Numbered from the stretch's first letter, positions 1 through 13,939 are shown. The stretch is 64,000 bases of DNA from Artemisia argyi (GCA_030686995.1 CM060707.1:87964472-88028471); one strand, 5' to 3'. Notes: generated by a model not told the origin, from the sequence alone. Program-made: numbers and translations.

Positions 1-410
1 AGTAAATATTGCCTTTATCCAACGAAACCGTGTATTCCATATCCCTACACCTAACGTTATAACCCTTTGAAAGACCTCTTTGATAGTTTATCCTAGGTGC
101 TTACGCCCAGTGGTGGAGGTTTGATCCTTTCCCAAGCCTATGGTAATCTATTTTTCTATGACAAGTATTGAGAGATGTTTTCCATTTCTATAATGTGATA
201 TATACTTTATTACACCCGAGAAATGTGAGTATCTAAACACTATTTGTGAGGTGCTAGTTTATGACCTCCGTGCTTGTCTTTGGTCTTTATAGGAACGATT
301 ATTTGTTATAATTACTTTTATATTAGTGTTAAATGACCCCTAACTGATATTTTGATTAGAATAAAAGCACATTTGCTTGAGGACAAGCAAATCTCAAGTG
401 TAATGGTATT
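1..410 (+). mobile_element. Ty3/gypsy internal 3' region (copy A)
   Basis: This is the non-coding end of a gypsy element just upstream of its 3' LTR. A stretch near 376-400 (cttgaggacaagcaaatctc) resembles the sequence that often precedes the polypurine tract in plant Tat/Athila elements. The purine tract itself is weak (aagtgtaatggtatt, 396-410). The same sequence ends copy B at 53064. Clade assignment is from recognition of this motif only. Confidence 0.6.
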
Positions 411-1458
411 TGATGAGGCGAAAAGTGAACCACTTAAGCCCGAATTCGAGATTATTCGATCGATTATTGCCCTAAGTCGTTTCTTTTGTCATTTTAGGTA
501 CTTTTGGAGAGAAATCTAGAAAAGGAAGCATTTTAGACGTTTTTGGAGCATAAAAGTGAAGAAAATGGCAAAGTCTCAATTTTCCTTGCTTGGAACAGTA
601 CCTGACGGCGTTACAACTTCCTTAATGACGGCGTCAAGAGTTACAAAAGAGGTGGATGTGGAATATAGACGTGACGGTCCAGAGGATTTTTAAATATCGG
701 ACCTGACGGCGTCACCAAGGAAAGTGACGGCCCAGAGGAATTTTACACATGACGGCGTCAAAATCAGATCTAGGCAATACGATTTCTATTATGGTGGTGA
801 GTTGACAGCATCACAACTAATATATGAAGCCGTCACCAGTTGTAATCTATATATAGTTTTACAAATTTCATTCATTAGTGTGCAACTTTGACGAAAAAAA
901 CCCTAGGCCGAATTTTACAGCTTTTTCAAGGGTTCCAACCATTTGAATCTTTCATGTTCAATTAAAGATAAGTACTCTTTCAAATCATTCAATATGTCTA
1001 TGTGTTGTTTGATTATATCTTACGCTTGTCTTCAATTTAACATGCTAGGCTAGATTTCTTTTGTGTTTGCATAGATGTAGTGAAACCTAGATGTTGATTA
1101 TGGGTTGATTGTTTGTTTATAGTTGTTACGGATGATTGTATTTGATGTTAGGCTTAAGAAAACTTGTAGACTTCCATTGGTAACTTGCTTAAACGTCTTA
1201 AGAAACATGATCGGAGGTGTACTACGATTTTTGGTTGTGTTTAATGCGTACGAGAATTCTAATGATCCAATGTTATGAACTTCTAACGGCTCGACATAGG
1301 AGTGAATTAGGATCCTATAGAGTTAGAGAATATCGATACGGCCCTACGACTAGTATTAAGGAATATGACCCGTCATCCATGCAATTGTAATAAGCTATCA
1401 ACCTGTAAAAGATATCTAGGGAGTAATGAAATCTAAGTTAACACAACTTTCCTCATCA
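411..1458 (+). mobile_element. Ty3/gypsy LTR (copy A), 1048 bp
   Basis: The LTR begins TGATGAGG and ends CCTCATCA, an 8-bp terminal inverted repeat of the TG...CA type. It follows gypsy 3' internal sequence, so it is a 3' LTR. A TATA-like ctatatatag lies near 846-856. It carries several dispersed copies of a GACGGCGTCA-like word (about 605-800). It lacks 14 bp found in the copy B LTR just after the start (gtgaaccactt context). A diverged antisense piece of the same LTR family is at 45178-45408. Confidence 0.75.
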
Positions 1459-1479
1459 TTGTTTACACCATTAGTATAA

Positions 1480-1507
1480 CTAGGCGAGTACCCGTGCATA
1501 GCAACGG
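1480..1507 (-). mobile_element. Helitron-like 3' terminus
   Basis: Read on the minus strand, the sequence forms a short GC-rich hairpin (CCG-T-TGC, loop, GCA-CGG) followed after about 8 bases by CTAG and then T. Plant Helitrons end with such a hairpin, CTRR, and insertion before T. No 5' TC end or RepHel ORF was found, so the element's other end is not placed. Copy B has the same at about 54148-54175. Confidence 0.4.
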
Positions 1508-2160
1508 AAATTCCTAGCAGCACACAATTAACGATATACGATATAGTAGTAAGTGGTTCGTGTAATGTTCAAAATAGAGCGTGAAAAGATCAATACATCG
1601 TGTTGATATCCATAACCATATGCTGAACATCAGTACAAAAAAACTGCAACATTTATACTAATAAACCTACAACCGAAGTCAACAAAGCTATCAATATCCA
1701 ACATCAAAGTAATACCTCTAATACATAAACCAATAGTAGAGTAAACCATCAGTTTTTAGTTTTCCTTCATTGTCATTATCATTTGCCATAAGCCTTAAGA
1801 TATGTGTTGTACATAACCATCTTCAAAACTACACTTATTGATATTAATAACCTCATGCTGAAGTTTAGAATAAGAATCTGCTACGTTTGAAACAGTAATC
1901 CGACAGTTGAAATCAACAAAACTATCAATACAGTCCTTAATACCCAAAATTAAAAGAGAGACTCTTTCTAGAGTGCATTTGTCGTAACCTTGGCTTGATT
2001 TGAGGGTTGCAGAGTAGACAGCAAATGCGTATGTAGAGCCGCAGCTCGCTACCGTGGTTAAAAAGGCGGTACATGATGGTATACATCCTAGACCGTGGCA
2101 TAACACTCACAATCCAGTTGATAATATAGAAAACTACCAAATTCCCCATATGGCTATATG

Positions 2161-2279
2161 TTGCATAGCAACGGGATTTTATAGCAGCAGATATTTATAG
2201 TGATATTTTGGTTAAGTGTTTTGTGTAACCAAAATATCACTATAAGTATTTGCCGCTATAAATTTCGTTGCTATGCACG
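2161..2279. repeat. 119-bp palindromic MITE-like unit
   Basis: Two arms of about 54 bp form an imperfect inverted repeat around an 11-bp loop (2215-2225). The outer ends read tgcatagcaacg on one strand and cgttgctatgca on the other. The inner arms (ttatagtgatattttggtta) match perfectly. The outer arm also resembles the Helitron-like end at 1491-1507. It could be a foldback element or the remnant of two abutting ends. Copy B is at about 54829-54947. Confidence 0.6.
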
Positions 2280-2289
2280 GACACTTATC

Positions 2290-5200
2290 AATAATAGGAA
2301 GTAGACACATTGTTATATTCTAAACAAAACAATATAATATACCTTATGAATAACTTTAAATATCTCATAAAATTATACCATATTGTGTCGTTTGTCTCCT
2401 TTGTATATATAACATGTAAGAAATGAAGGACGTATATGATTTTGTACAAGGAATGATAAGACGAAATATTGTGACTTGAAAACGTGTTTATTAATAGTCA
2501 CGTAAGTTTCCATGTTTTAAGTTGACGAAACAATTTGAGATGATGTGCTTTCTTTGAAGTGAAAGTGTGTATTAATTATTCATTTAAGTTTCCTTGTTTT
2601 CATTATTTATTTTCAATCTTTCCTAAAACATCAGGTATAGAACAAACTAATTTTTTCCTAAACTAACAATGCACCGTATAAAATTATGGGTTATCTTTTT
2701 TTTTTGTCAAACTTTTGTTTCAAGGGTTTTCTAAAAATTGAGAGCTAGCTAAGTAAAAGCCACAAACAACAAACTCAGAAGACAAATAAAATCATTGTAC
2801 ATATTAAACCAAGAAGAAATAGATCCAACCATAGACTTATTTTGCAAAGCAAAGTACATAATCCGCTGTAGAGATTAATTCAAATCAACTAAAGATCTAA
2901 GCCATAATAATTCCACTCAAATCATTATAGATCCGAACATACTCAAAACAACCAAAAAAAAGTTATACCCGTGTAACAAACACACACCAAAAACACCGAC
3001 ATTGCCTTGCTTTTTTCAACATCGTCAAACATCCATCACCATTATCACACGCCAAGTGTAGCAGCAATGATGGGATATGGAGGCATCGAAGAGAGCGGCA
3101 ATGTATGTGTTTGTTTTGTGTTTAATCACCACCTTCCCTTGAAACCCAACCGAAACCACCCTAAAACCGTTTCGATACCATCAACCCCGAAAGTATAAAT
3201 GATGAAAGATTCAAATGACGGAGTTGGAAGCGGCGGATTTATAATCTACGCATATTGTCGGTTTTGACTCATAAACATAAGAATTAAATCCTTTAAGTGG
3301 AAACCAAAATATTACGTAAAAAAAAACTTTCATTAGAAAAATCAATGAATAAACCTAAAATTGTGGATTTTCTGCACATAATAAATCTAGTAACTAATTA
3401 AAGTGTTTTATTATAAGTAACTAATTAAAGCGTTAATTAGCATTAAACATCATTTAAAATACAAAACGTTTTTCTGTAATTGATAGCCAAATCTCTGCTA
3501 CAATATCGATGTCATGGCTATATATTTCAACATTCCACAAATGCATTTCATTTCAATATTTCCTTTATTAAGTTTTTCAACATTTCACGAACCTTGACTT
3601 TCCACTTTTTCAATGTTGACCATTTTGATATTATATGTAGTTAAGATTAAGATTAAGATAGATAGTATATAGATATCGAGATCAAGAATCATTTAATTAT
3701 ATATCGAGATCAAGTAGAGCAGAAAAGACTTCAAATTTCCATTAGAAACCATTCATCAGTGTACCTCAAGTAGCAACAACAGTAGGATGTCCAAATTTCA
3801 AAGTTCTAGCAGCCTCTTTTCTTGCCGATATAGAATAAGTAAATAGTTAAATAGAAACAATGTAATGAGCATATTAAAATTTTACCTTTAATTAACTAAT
3901 TGGCATATGGCTCTCTATCCATTCTTTTATAGCATCAGCTTGAGTATATGGATGGGACCATTCTAACAACATTCATTACAAACAACATACACGTATCTCC
4001 TCAAAGATATTCATGAATGAATAGTTTCTCTTCGGCAGCTCTAGTAGCAAAAAGAAGATAATAAACTGAAACTAAACTTTTAAGGCTCAAGAAGGTCAAT
4101 TTATCTCAATTGTATCAAGTTATCCTAACAATCACGTATATATGAGCTTCAACCATGTCAACTTATCTAACAATAGCTTATTTTAGTCAATTTCATCTAA
4201 CAATTTCACAAAGAGAATGTTAATAATCTAGTCTTCATAAATTGCAAACAATGGAACAATCAATGATATAAACATTGGGAACTTTTTCTTCACCAAGGCA
4301 TTTTGTGGTAAGATGTAATTGACTAAAAAATGTCGAAAACAACTCAATATTCCTAAGATCATGAGAGTTCATTGCTACATAGTCCATGTTAAATACACAC
4401 ATGACAACACAATTACAATAACCTAAGAATTATCTAAAACAATGACTCCAAAGAAATAATGGCTAAAGTTACGCACATGACGACACATATTTCAATTTTT
4501 CATGTTTTATCAACATCAATTTTCCATTTTTAAAGAACATCAAGTAGTATCATAAGCGAAACCTTCTCAATTCACCCATCAAGTATATAAACAACACTTA
4601 AATTAAAGTGTCGATACAAAACAACTTTAATCATATAGATAGTCACATTGTTTTATGTTTTGTTTAAACCTCTTATAGCATAAGTGATGTTGCTTAAGAT
4701 TTAACTATATAATTAGTTTGTAGAACTCCAATGAATAACAAAAAAAGAAAAGAAAAAAGAAGCATTACTTACATTTTAAGTTCTTTTTCTTCATTAAAGC
4801 ATTTCACCAAACAGTTGGCGTGCATGGAGAATCTGTTATAATTCAAAATCCTTTAGTAAAAATCCAACACCAAGAAGTTGCTAAAGAAAAAAAATACTCC
4901 GTAATAAGTTACCTGGGTCAAATCAGAGATGAAGCTGTGGCGATACATAAATCAACCGCAGAATCAGTAGCAATAAGAAGAAGTTAATATAAATCCATTG
5001 ATGTTTATAATCTATAAAAACATATATTCAAAACAATGTGAAGATTACCTAAAATTGCAGAAAGCCAATCGAGATGAAAGAATCTCAAAATGACACTAAA
5101 AGGAGTAAAAGGGGTATGTGTGCTAGAAAGAGAGAAAGGAAGAGAATGAGGGTTTTTGTGTTTGCTTCAGCATTTCGGGTGTGTGCTTATGTGATGTGAG

Positions 5201-5996
5201 GCATGTCAATTTCAACTTTATATCAAATCATTCCCTATTTTAAAAGTTATTCTTCTCTCAAAATCAACTATATCTCTAAAAGTCAACTATGTATTACAAT
5301 TACAAACCGTGTGTACTAATATGTTTTGATATTTCATTGTTTCAATACAATGTTTCCCATAATACAAACCTTGTATTTAAGAAGTTTCTTTGAATAGTTT
5401 ATCTTCTCTCTCCTTTGACTATGTTGAAAGAACTCAACATTTCATTTGACCATTTCTCTATTATAAGTAGTTAAGATTAGCTTAATTTTCATTTCTCTTA
5501 TTTTACTTTTATTGCATTTGTAGTAAATTGGGTTGGCTAGCAACTAATTCCGCCCACACCTCCAAAACCCGAGATTTTACTTGCTTTTATAAAATATTAA
5601 AATACAAAAAGAATCATCCCTCACCTCTAGACCTAGTTTAGGAGGCTTTTTAATCCTAGCGACACTATATCTGAGTTGAACGATCAATCCCCCGGTACTT
5701 GTCACTATATTATACTACAACGATTAGGTACACTATCTGGTGGGGGTTGTAAACATATACTTTCAAACACTTTCAAACCCACTTTCATCCTATTTTTAGT
5801 TGTTTAATTCCGTATCGTTTCGTTTATGTAATGTTTACGTTTTATTAATAAAATTTGTGTTTGTGTTAAAAGATGTTTTTTTTTTTAAATAAAGAAAGAT
5901 AATACAATATGGGTTGCCACTATGATGAGAGAGGTGAATATGGTTGAAGAGAGAGAAAGCTGAGGTGGCAGCCGGAAAGATGATGCAATATATGTC
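2290..5996. other. No intact gene; possible captured gene fragments
   Basis: AT-rich sequence with no long ORF on either strand. Short minus-strand reading windows near 3770-3830 and 3900-3960 look exon-like, with a donor-type AG|gtaaaa next to one. They are short, end in stops and I do not recognise them. Similar 40-bp stretches near 3590-3640 and 5430-5480 suggest old repeats. All of it is present in copy B. Confidence 0.3.
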
Positions 5997-6001
5997 ACCA
6001 C

Positions 6002-9000
6002 TGTAACCCCCGATACTTTTCCTAAAACTATTTTACGAGTCAAAACCTTTACTTTTGATTTTCCTTAACTTTTGAACATCTTTGAATTTTTTTGAGTTTG
6101 AAAAACTGTGGATTTGCCAAATTTATTTCCTTTATCGAGCCGGCACAACCTAGAAAACTTGAATCGTACTGCATTTGCCAAATTTATTTGAATTATATTG
6201 AGTTTGAGAAAAACTTTGAAGTTTATACTTGATTTTATCAGAAAAATGATTTCGTGAACAATGGCGCAATTTCGTAATTTTTTGAGTCCGTTTGCTATGT
6301 CGTTTGAACCCCGAAGCATTTATCGTAAGAAGTTTATTTCGTTGGCAGTTTTGGTCCTTTGACTTACCTTTTTATTTCACCTTACACTTCCATTTTATTC
6401 AAAAACTACCCTAAACATTTCCTTAATATAAATACCCATTTTATTCACTTTTCTCATTTTCCACACAAATAAACACACACACACACTCACAAAAACACTC
6501 TCTCTCCCTCTCTTTGAATTTCCGACCGCCGGCCCCAACTTCCAGCTAGCAGTAGCAGATTCCGGTCACCGGAAAAATATTCTGGCAACCCATTTTCTAA
6601 TCTCAACTTGTAGATCGGGTAAAACCCATCACCACCGTACCACCCACACCCCTCCAATCACCCTGTACGCGCCCCACGCGCCTCCACCGTGCGCTGCCAC
6701 CTTCACCGTGACCACCACCGCCACTCTCTTGTGTTCTCCGATGGTATAGCACCCTCACGCGTCTCCCCTTTTAAAATTTTTGATTTTATTTGAAACCCTA
6801 ATTGGTAAAACTTTTATAAAACCGATTTTGACATAAAACTTTTTATAAAATCCTTTTTATCTTTACAAAACCGTGTGGACCTCGCGTTTTTACCTCGACT
6901 CAGTTACGATTTGTTGGCAACTCGGTGTGACTCGGTCTCGACTCACCGAGTCAACTCGTGACTCGGTGAGGATCTTGTGTATTTGATTTCTGTTTTGATG
7001 TGGTAGCGAAGGGAGTATATATATTTGTTGTTGGATGGTGTATTGAGGGTCCGTTTGGACCTATTGTGCCTCGACAGCCACACACCCCACCACCGAGGCT
7101 TAGGTGGTGGTGGGGGATAGTATTATTGTGATGTTTGTGTTTGATTCGGATGTGGATTTGACGATTATATTGTATTTGTGTTGGTTTTGGTTAAGCCGAG
7201 AGCTAAGTAAGCTCGAGGTGAGTCGAGCCGTGACTCATGGCAAGTCACGGCAAGGTTTCATTGTTTATTTACTCATACTTGTTTATCTATTAGTGTTTTG
7301 ATACGGTTTCGGCAATATTATTTTTGACATGGGGTAACTTGACGAATAATATAAATTCGGATAATATATATAAAACAATAAAACAAGTTGATATATTTAA
7401 GCGGATTGTGACATCGGACTTGGATCCGGATTATGATATTGTGACAATATTTGTATTGTGGAAGAGAATTGGAAGTCTTGGATTTGCGGTGTGGTTATTT
7501 GGACTATATGGACCATTTGGTACGAATAATACGAAATGGTCGATAACGCTAAACAACTAACATTAACGTGAATGATATGTCCAATTGTATATAATAACTT
7601 GTGAGATTTAGTAATAATAAGGATATATTTTAGAGTCGTTGACTCGGGAAAACATTGTATAAATAGGAAGGTCATGCCAAAATTTCATCAAATCATTTAT
7701 AAACTTACTCTTTTACCGATAATCTAAAAACATTCTCAAAACTTACACGATTTGATATTCTGTCAACTATTTTGGGTAAAATGGGTAAACGCCGAAACTA
7801 TCTATCATTGTTTTCTTTTGTTTATTTTATCTTATGCCTTCTATTCTTTTATTCTTTTCTTTTCCCGTTTAATTAATTCATTGTAATTTCTATTTGTTTT
7901 AGCGTGAGTTATTCTTTGGTCACACAATTTACGACTTCTTCACGAGAGCGTTTTACTCTCCTTTGTCACTTCTTTCTACGTGTTTGATTTTGTTGCGCCA
8001 CCTTTCTTCGTCTTATTCTCGAAACGGTATTTTCCTAAGATCCACATGAGATTTCAAACGTTTACTTCTTTTAACGACATTGAAAACTAAACCTTTTCAT
8101 AATAAACATGGGTTTTCGACGAACGTTATGTTATATATGTTATTGAGTTTTATTTATGATATATATTACTCGTTAGGTTGTGCTGATCCTGTAATCGTTG
8201 TGCTTATACTTTCTTGACGACGTGTGCTTAATGAATTATGCTTGTGCTTTCTTGATGCCGTTGTGCCTACACTATTGATGCCATTGTGTTTGCTAGTTGA
8301 TACTAGCTGTGATATCTTGCATTGCTACATACTCAGATGAGTTCATAGCCCCACTTTTATCTATTTTAAATTGTTTTGCAAACTAATTGGGGTGAGACAC
8401 ATGCTTTGTTTTTACTATGATCACAATGGTTTGAAAGCTGTTTATGGAACTGAGAACTGATATTTCTGGTACTGTGAGTGAAGCAGTAGCCATTTTGATA
8501 AGCACTAAGTACGATTTCTGCCACTATTAAGTCTCTCAGATCATGAGCCATTAATCACTTGCGAGGGTTACTTGCGAGTGAGCGCGAATATAGGGATATA
8601 GGCCTATAGGAATTGACCCTCCCATCCCTTTTGCTGGATAGGCAATTTGGGTGTACTATATTCGAGGTTTGTTGGGTACTTGGCAGGTACCCGGCGTTGG
8701 GGGCATTTGTTATATTATGAAATTCCGCGGTTATTGTCGACTTATGATTGGTTGGTTAACGCTTTGGTCTCATGAACTTAGTGCGGTGGTATTTTCCGGG
8801 CATATAACAACGTAGCCCCTTTATCTTAAAATTTGAAATATTGTGATCAACTACTTTGCTTTAAACCTATGAATTCACTCAACCTTTGTGTTGACTTTAG
8901 CATGTTTATCTCAGGTGTTAGATATTGCCGCTACATATTTTTTATTAGAGGAGCTTGGCGAAGGGCATGGCTTGGTCATAGAAGACTCCGAAAACCGTTG

Positions 9001-9316
9001 GGACTTATTTTAAGTAAATTTTGAATTACAGCTTCCGCACTATTTTAACTATTGCAAAATGAGTGTTTTTAATTATAAAGTTTTATTCTAAAATGGTTTA
9101 TGTAAAACCGTTCTTTGTACTCCTTGTTTTTAAATCTACTTTTGAACTGTAGCTTTCGCACTCTTTCAATTGATGTAAATTGAATATTTTCAATTACGAA
9201 ATTTTCTCCAAAATGGTTTATATAAAAACCGCTCTTTGTACCCTTTGTTATGATAACAATCGAGTAACACCCCTAGACTTGTAGGCTTCCGCTGATCTGG
9301 TTTTCGGGGTGTCACA
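6002..9316 (+). mobile_element. Solo LTR, 3315 bp, gypsy (Tekay/Del-like), copy A
   Basis: The unit starts TGTAACCCCCG and ends GGGGTGTCACA. It is flanked by a perfect 5-bp target duplication accac (5997-6001 and 9317-9321). No internal region is attached, so it is a solo LTR left by LTR-LTR recombination. A TATA-like box (atataaatac) at about 6426-6435 implies U3 of about 425 bp. The termini (TGTAAC...TNACA, with cttccgct shortly before the end) resemble the 3-kb LTR family at 25630-32315. The short ORFs inside are fortuitous. Tekay/Del assignment is inference. Confidence 0.85.
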
Positions 9317-9321
9317 ACCAC

Positions 9322-10463
9322 TGTGAGAAACCTAACGATTTTTCAAACTCTTTTATAAAACACACGTAGAGATTATAGCTTTACTGTTGGTGACGTAACA
9401 AAATCTCATTTCGTAACCAAATTAAACATTGTGAAACAAATCACTTTGACCATAGACCATTTTGCATTTTCGTACACATCAATTTAGCATTAGAGTTAAT
9501 TACATAAATGGTCCTTGTGGTTTGTCGGGTATTACGGATTTGATCCCTATTTTTTTTTTGCGGATATCGTCCTTGTGGTTTTGACCCGTTATGGCTTTGG
9601 TCCCTTGACCACCTGTTCTGTTACTTTGATCGTCAAAGATGGTTGAAATGACACTAATACCCTCGTATGTTTAACTATACGGTCCTTGTGGTTTGTCTCG
9701 TATTACGGATTTAGTCCCTAAGGGTTTTTTTTTTTCATTTTTTTTTTATAATTTTTGAAAGAAGTTTTTTAAAACTTTTTTGGCAGATTTTTTTAATTTT
9801 AATACTTTTTGACAGAATTTTTTTATAAAATTTTTTGACAAATTTTTTTTAATAGATTTTTGTTAAATTCCTTAGCAGATTTTTTACAATATCTCTACAT
9901 TATATATAACAGGAGGCATTTGAATAAAATGTCACCTCATTGCCCAGTAATTAAATTTTTGCTATGACATCAGCCCTGTCATCACATGTAAACATTTTTA
10001 TTTTATATAATAATATTAGGGGTGTTAATATTATTATATATTTTTAAAATTTTAATATTGTAATTAAAAAGTTGTGTTAGTGAGTTTTGAACATAGGATT
10101 GAATAAGCAAACATAAAGATGCATGTTTACCAATGGACGAATACAACTTTTGATATTTGTTTTACAAATCAAAATATATAAAGATGCTTTTAGTAATATA
10201 AATTATAATTAAAAAAAAATAAAACGTATATGTATACAAAATGGAAAAAAATAAAAAATTTTAAAAAGTTTCTATCGTGATAAGTTTTTCCTAAATAAAA
10301 GTTAAGATAAGTTTGGTATAGATTCATTGTTATCTTTAAGTTATTTTTTAGGTTTTACATAATCTATTACTATACATACAACATAATTTATTCACCTACA
10401 TCATACTAAAACTGTCGAATAACAGGAAAAATCAAACAACAAAAGTCGAATAACACAAAAAAC
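9322..10463. other. Intergenic; repeat-like phrase, no gene
   Basis: From about 9495 the phrase ggtccttgtggttt occurs three times among short T-runs, a pattern I associate with dispersed repeats in plant genomes. From 9720 to 9900 the sequence is T-rich with repeated gaca/gcaga words. After 10179 there is no second copy in this window, because copy B is cut at the matching base. I see no coding signal. Confidence 0.5.
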
Positions 10464-10574
10464 ATGCAGGGGCAACGATCTTCACAAAGGCTTTCAAAAG
10501 CAAAGGAAGCTAACACATCCGAAAAGCAACATGAGGAAAAAAATAAACCTAGAATGAATTCAGGTAAATGGAAT

Positions 10575-10679
<105 letters not shown>

Positions 10680-11427
10680 TGTTTGATCTTTACATCTAAT
10701 GTATTACTGTTGTGTTTGTGTTGATTATTTGTTAGGAGGAAAGCAACCAGTAAAGAAAGTTGGTCGACCGATTTTGAGAGGTATATAATTGTTTCTGTAA
10801 TCATTTGTTTGAGTTTTTAATTTTGCTTAAGAGGTTATGTCTTAATATTTAGTATATTAGTTTAGCAAACAATAGATGTATAAGGGTTCCATAGAGCGTA
10901 TAGAAACATATAACTCACATATAGTCAGAGTCAGTGTTCACATATGCAGTTGTATACTACGTTTTGCATAAAAAGCCTAAACCACATTCAAGTAGACTAA
11001 AAAACCTAACAAAAAGGGTAACTGAATTTCTTCTGGCGAGGAGTAGTTAATAGGATGTTAGCAGCTGTCATGAAATCAAGCTTATCAAGGTGTCGATACG
11101 AATCATGATGAGTGAATGATCCACTTTTACTCTTTTCACCGTCACCATTTTTATTCAGTTGGTTACTGTTAGTACACAAGAAACGTTTGGTTCCCACACC
11201 TTTCAGATATTCCTATCCCTATTATCTTAACAACACTTTGTCATAAAATTAGTACCAATATCTTAAATCAAGATGTAAATCAACAATATGTTAGTATAAT
11301 ATTATCCCTATTATCCCTATCCCTATTAAATGAGGATGTAAATCAGATGGTCGTATCCCTATTATCCCTATTATTCAACAATGTAAATCAAGATGCCAGT
11401 GCATTGGAAGGGGATGTGAGTATAAAT

Positions 11428-11757
11428 TGATAGTACCAATATCTTAGTATAATATGTTGTGCATGAGGTAATTATAAGTTGAGTTATTTGTTGATTATTT
11501 GGGTTACAATCCAGGCATCTTCTATTTGGTTATTTGAGCTCTTAAGTTTTATTAACATCAATTACTTTGTACATGATGTTTGTTTCATCTATCTACAAAA
11601 GTGATAGTAACAATATTTTATTATGATATGTTGTGCTTGAGGTAATTATAATTTGAGTTATTTGTTGATTCTTTGGGTTACAATCCAGTCCTCTACTGTT
11701 TGATTATTTGAACTCTTAAGTTTTATTAACATCAATTACTTTGTACATGATGTTTGT
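11428..11757. repeat. Tandem duplication in intron, period 174 bp
   Basis: Two diverged copies lie head to tail at about 11428-11582 and 11602-11757. They share words such as gaggtaattataa and catcaattactttgtaca. They lie in the long intron between the second and third recognised exons of the RPA-like locus. Just upstream (11210-11380) the word tatccctatt recurs several times. Confidence 0.8.
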
Positions 11758-12050
11758 AAGTAATTGACATTGTCTATGTGTAGATCTTTTTTTTCAGCAA
11801 AGCAACCTCCAAACAAAGGTACTCAATTGAATTTAGAATATATGTTTTGTCATTAACAAATATTGATACATTGGTGTATTAATTTTTAAATTTATTCATA
11901 TCATGTAATTTGTGATTAATTTACAGGACCAAACAATGTTGACAATAATGTGACTAAATTTGATCAACCAGTTATTTATGTATTGTTAGTATGTTATATG
12001 TACATAAAAAAATTTGTATTGTGCTTTTATAATGTTTTATTTTATAGTAC

Positions 12051-12053
<3 letters not shown>

Positions 12054-12131
<78 letters not shown>
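12054..12131. repeat. (AT)n microsatellite, about 78 bp
   Basis: Pure TA/AT repeat in an intron of the RPA-like locus, about 47 bases before the next acceptor. Confidence 0.97.
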
Positions 12132-12134
<3 letters not shown>

Positions 12135-13939
12135 TAATAAAAAAGTATTCTTTGCATTTGTATATTGATGTATTTACAGAACCAAATCATGAAGATATGA
12201 ATGAGAGTATATTGGATCCTGCAGGTATTTTTACAATAAAGATAAAAAATTTAATATACATTATTGTTTCATTAAATCATATAATAAAATATGTTTTACT
12301 TCGCAACAGTTTCAAAACCAAAAAACAAAGAAACTTCTATCGATATGTCCATCTTTGAAAGTGACACACCTGGAATAAAGTATGGATCTCATGCTTTAAA
12401 TTTAAAAAGGGCAAATAAAGATACAAAAATGTCTGTTACATATCCAACAAACAAAGATACTTCTATGGATATGTCTATCTTTCAAAGTGACACACCAGGG
12501 CGAAAGTATGGTTCTCATGGTTTAAATTTAAAAAGGGAAAACAAAGGTACAATACCTATAACTTTATTTTTGTTATAATTTTTTTTAAATAGTGAGTATG
12601 TTTATTATGTGTTGAGTAATTGTTGTTAGGAAAGGATATTCCAGCAATAACTTTGGCAAGCAACCATCAGCTTTTGAAGGGAATTTAGGTACTGAAAACT
12701 TTGAAATTCCAAAATCAGTTGACAACCGTAGATCTAATTAATTGGATTTACCAATCCCATCTAAAGGTATATAAATTATTGTTTTTTTCATATTATTTGT
12801 TGTCATCGGTTTATTTGTTCCTTTTATTCAATAAACTATTTTTTAAAAGTCGTAAAGTTGCATTTTAATATATTGTTTTGTAGGGAAACCTCAACAAGAT
12901 AAAGTACCCAGAATAGGAAGACCAAGTTTTGGTTATGAAGAAAATGTGGCAGATTTGCATCGGACTCGGTATAAAAAAAGTTTCACAGGTAATTTATGTT
13001 TTCTAAATGAATATACTTAATTATATTTGTAGTTATATTATAATTCATGTTATATTCCTTGTTTTAAAAATGGTTAAGCATTGATTTACAGGAGTTAATT
13101 CACAACCAAATAAAAGTGTTGGATTAAACACTTCATCCTTTCGTAGTGATTCACAAGGTTATTTGTTAATATATTAATAATGCATTTTAATGTATTTAAA
13201 ACATCACATATTCATAGTACTTATAAACCTTGATTTGTAGGAGGAAAATCAATACCAAGAAACCGTTTTGGAATTCATGCTGCGTCATTTGAAAGTGGTT
13301 GTACAGGTTTGATTGTTTTTTTAATCTTGAATTTACATTGTTGTTATTATTAATTTGCTAAATTTAATTTTATAGGAAACAACAACAATTAAAAAAAGGA
13401 TATGGAATACAGAGTTCTTCCATTGGAAATTTCCCACAAGGTTGGTTGTTTAGTTGTTTTTAAATATTTGTTGAAATTTGTATGGATTTTTAATTTCAAA
13501 TATATATTTTTTTTTAAATTTCAGCCAAAAAAATGAACGAACTAAAAATGACTCATATTAAAGATGTGAATCCTATGATCAATAACACGGCAATGTGTAT
13601 CTCCATTTGGCATTCACACAAAATAAACGTAAACAGGATGAGAGAATTAAGATTTACATCAAAAAGGAATTCATGTTTAAATTTGAGCCACTTATTCAAG
13701 AGGGACAGTGCTATATGATCTCAAACTTCAGTGTGGCTGAAAATGGTGAAAGATTACCTTTGTTACCTAATAGGTGGAAAATATCCTTTTTTAAAGGAAC
13801 AAATGTCACGAGAATTGATCAAATTGATGACAACTTTGTTGGATTCATTAACAAACCATTCACACGTATATTGGACCCAAACAATGAGTACCATGAACAT
13901 GATTCTGTTGGTATGATTTTTATTCTTACATAGAAAACT

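Larger units (their letters stand above)
1..10179. repeat. Large duplicated block, copy A (>10.2 kb)
   Basis: The sequence from the first base to about 10179 recurs at 52655-62868 in the same orientation. The offset is 52654 before the gypsy LTR and 52668 after it, the step being a 14-bp indel inside the LTR. Differences are scattered substitutions and small indels, so identity is about 98% by eye. The block contains a gypsy 3' end plus LTR, a Helitron-like end, a palindromic unit and a 3.3-kb solo LTR. The left limit lies outside the window. The right limit cannot be set because copy B is interrupted at 62869. Either a tandem segmental duplication or an assembly artefact joining two haplotypes could explain it. 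Confidence 0.95.

Noticed and set aside
1795..2149. Overlapping minus-strand ORFs of 103 and 70 codons, also at 54463-54817
   Set aside because: Two frames overlap, no domain is recognisable, and their survival in copy B follows from the recent duplication.
7104..7675. ORFs inside the solo LTR, repeated at 59793-60364
   Set aside because: They lie in an LTR, are short and overlap on both strands. They persist only because the block is duplicated.
11300..11380. Telomere-like tatccctatt words
   Set aside because: The plant telomere unit is CCCTAAA. These are short intronic low-complexity words.
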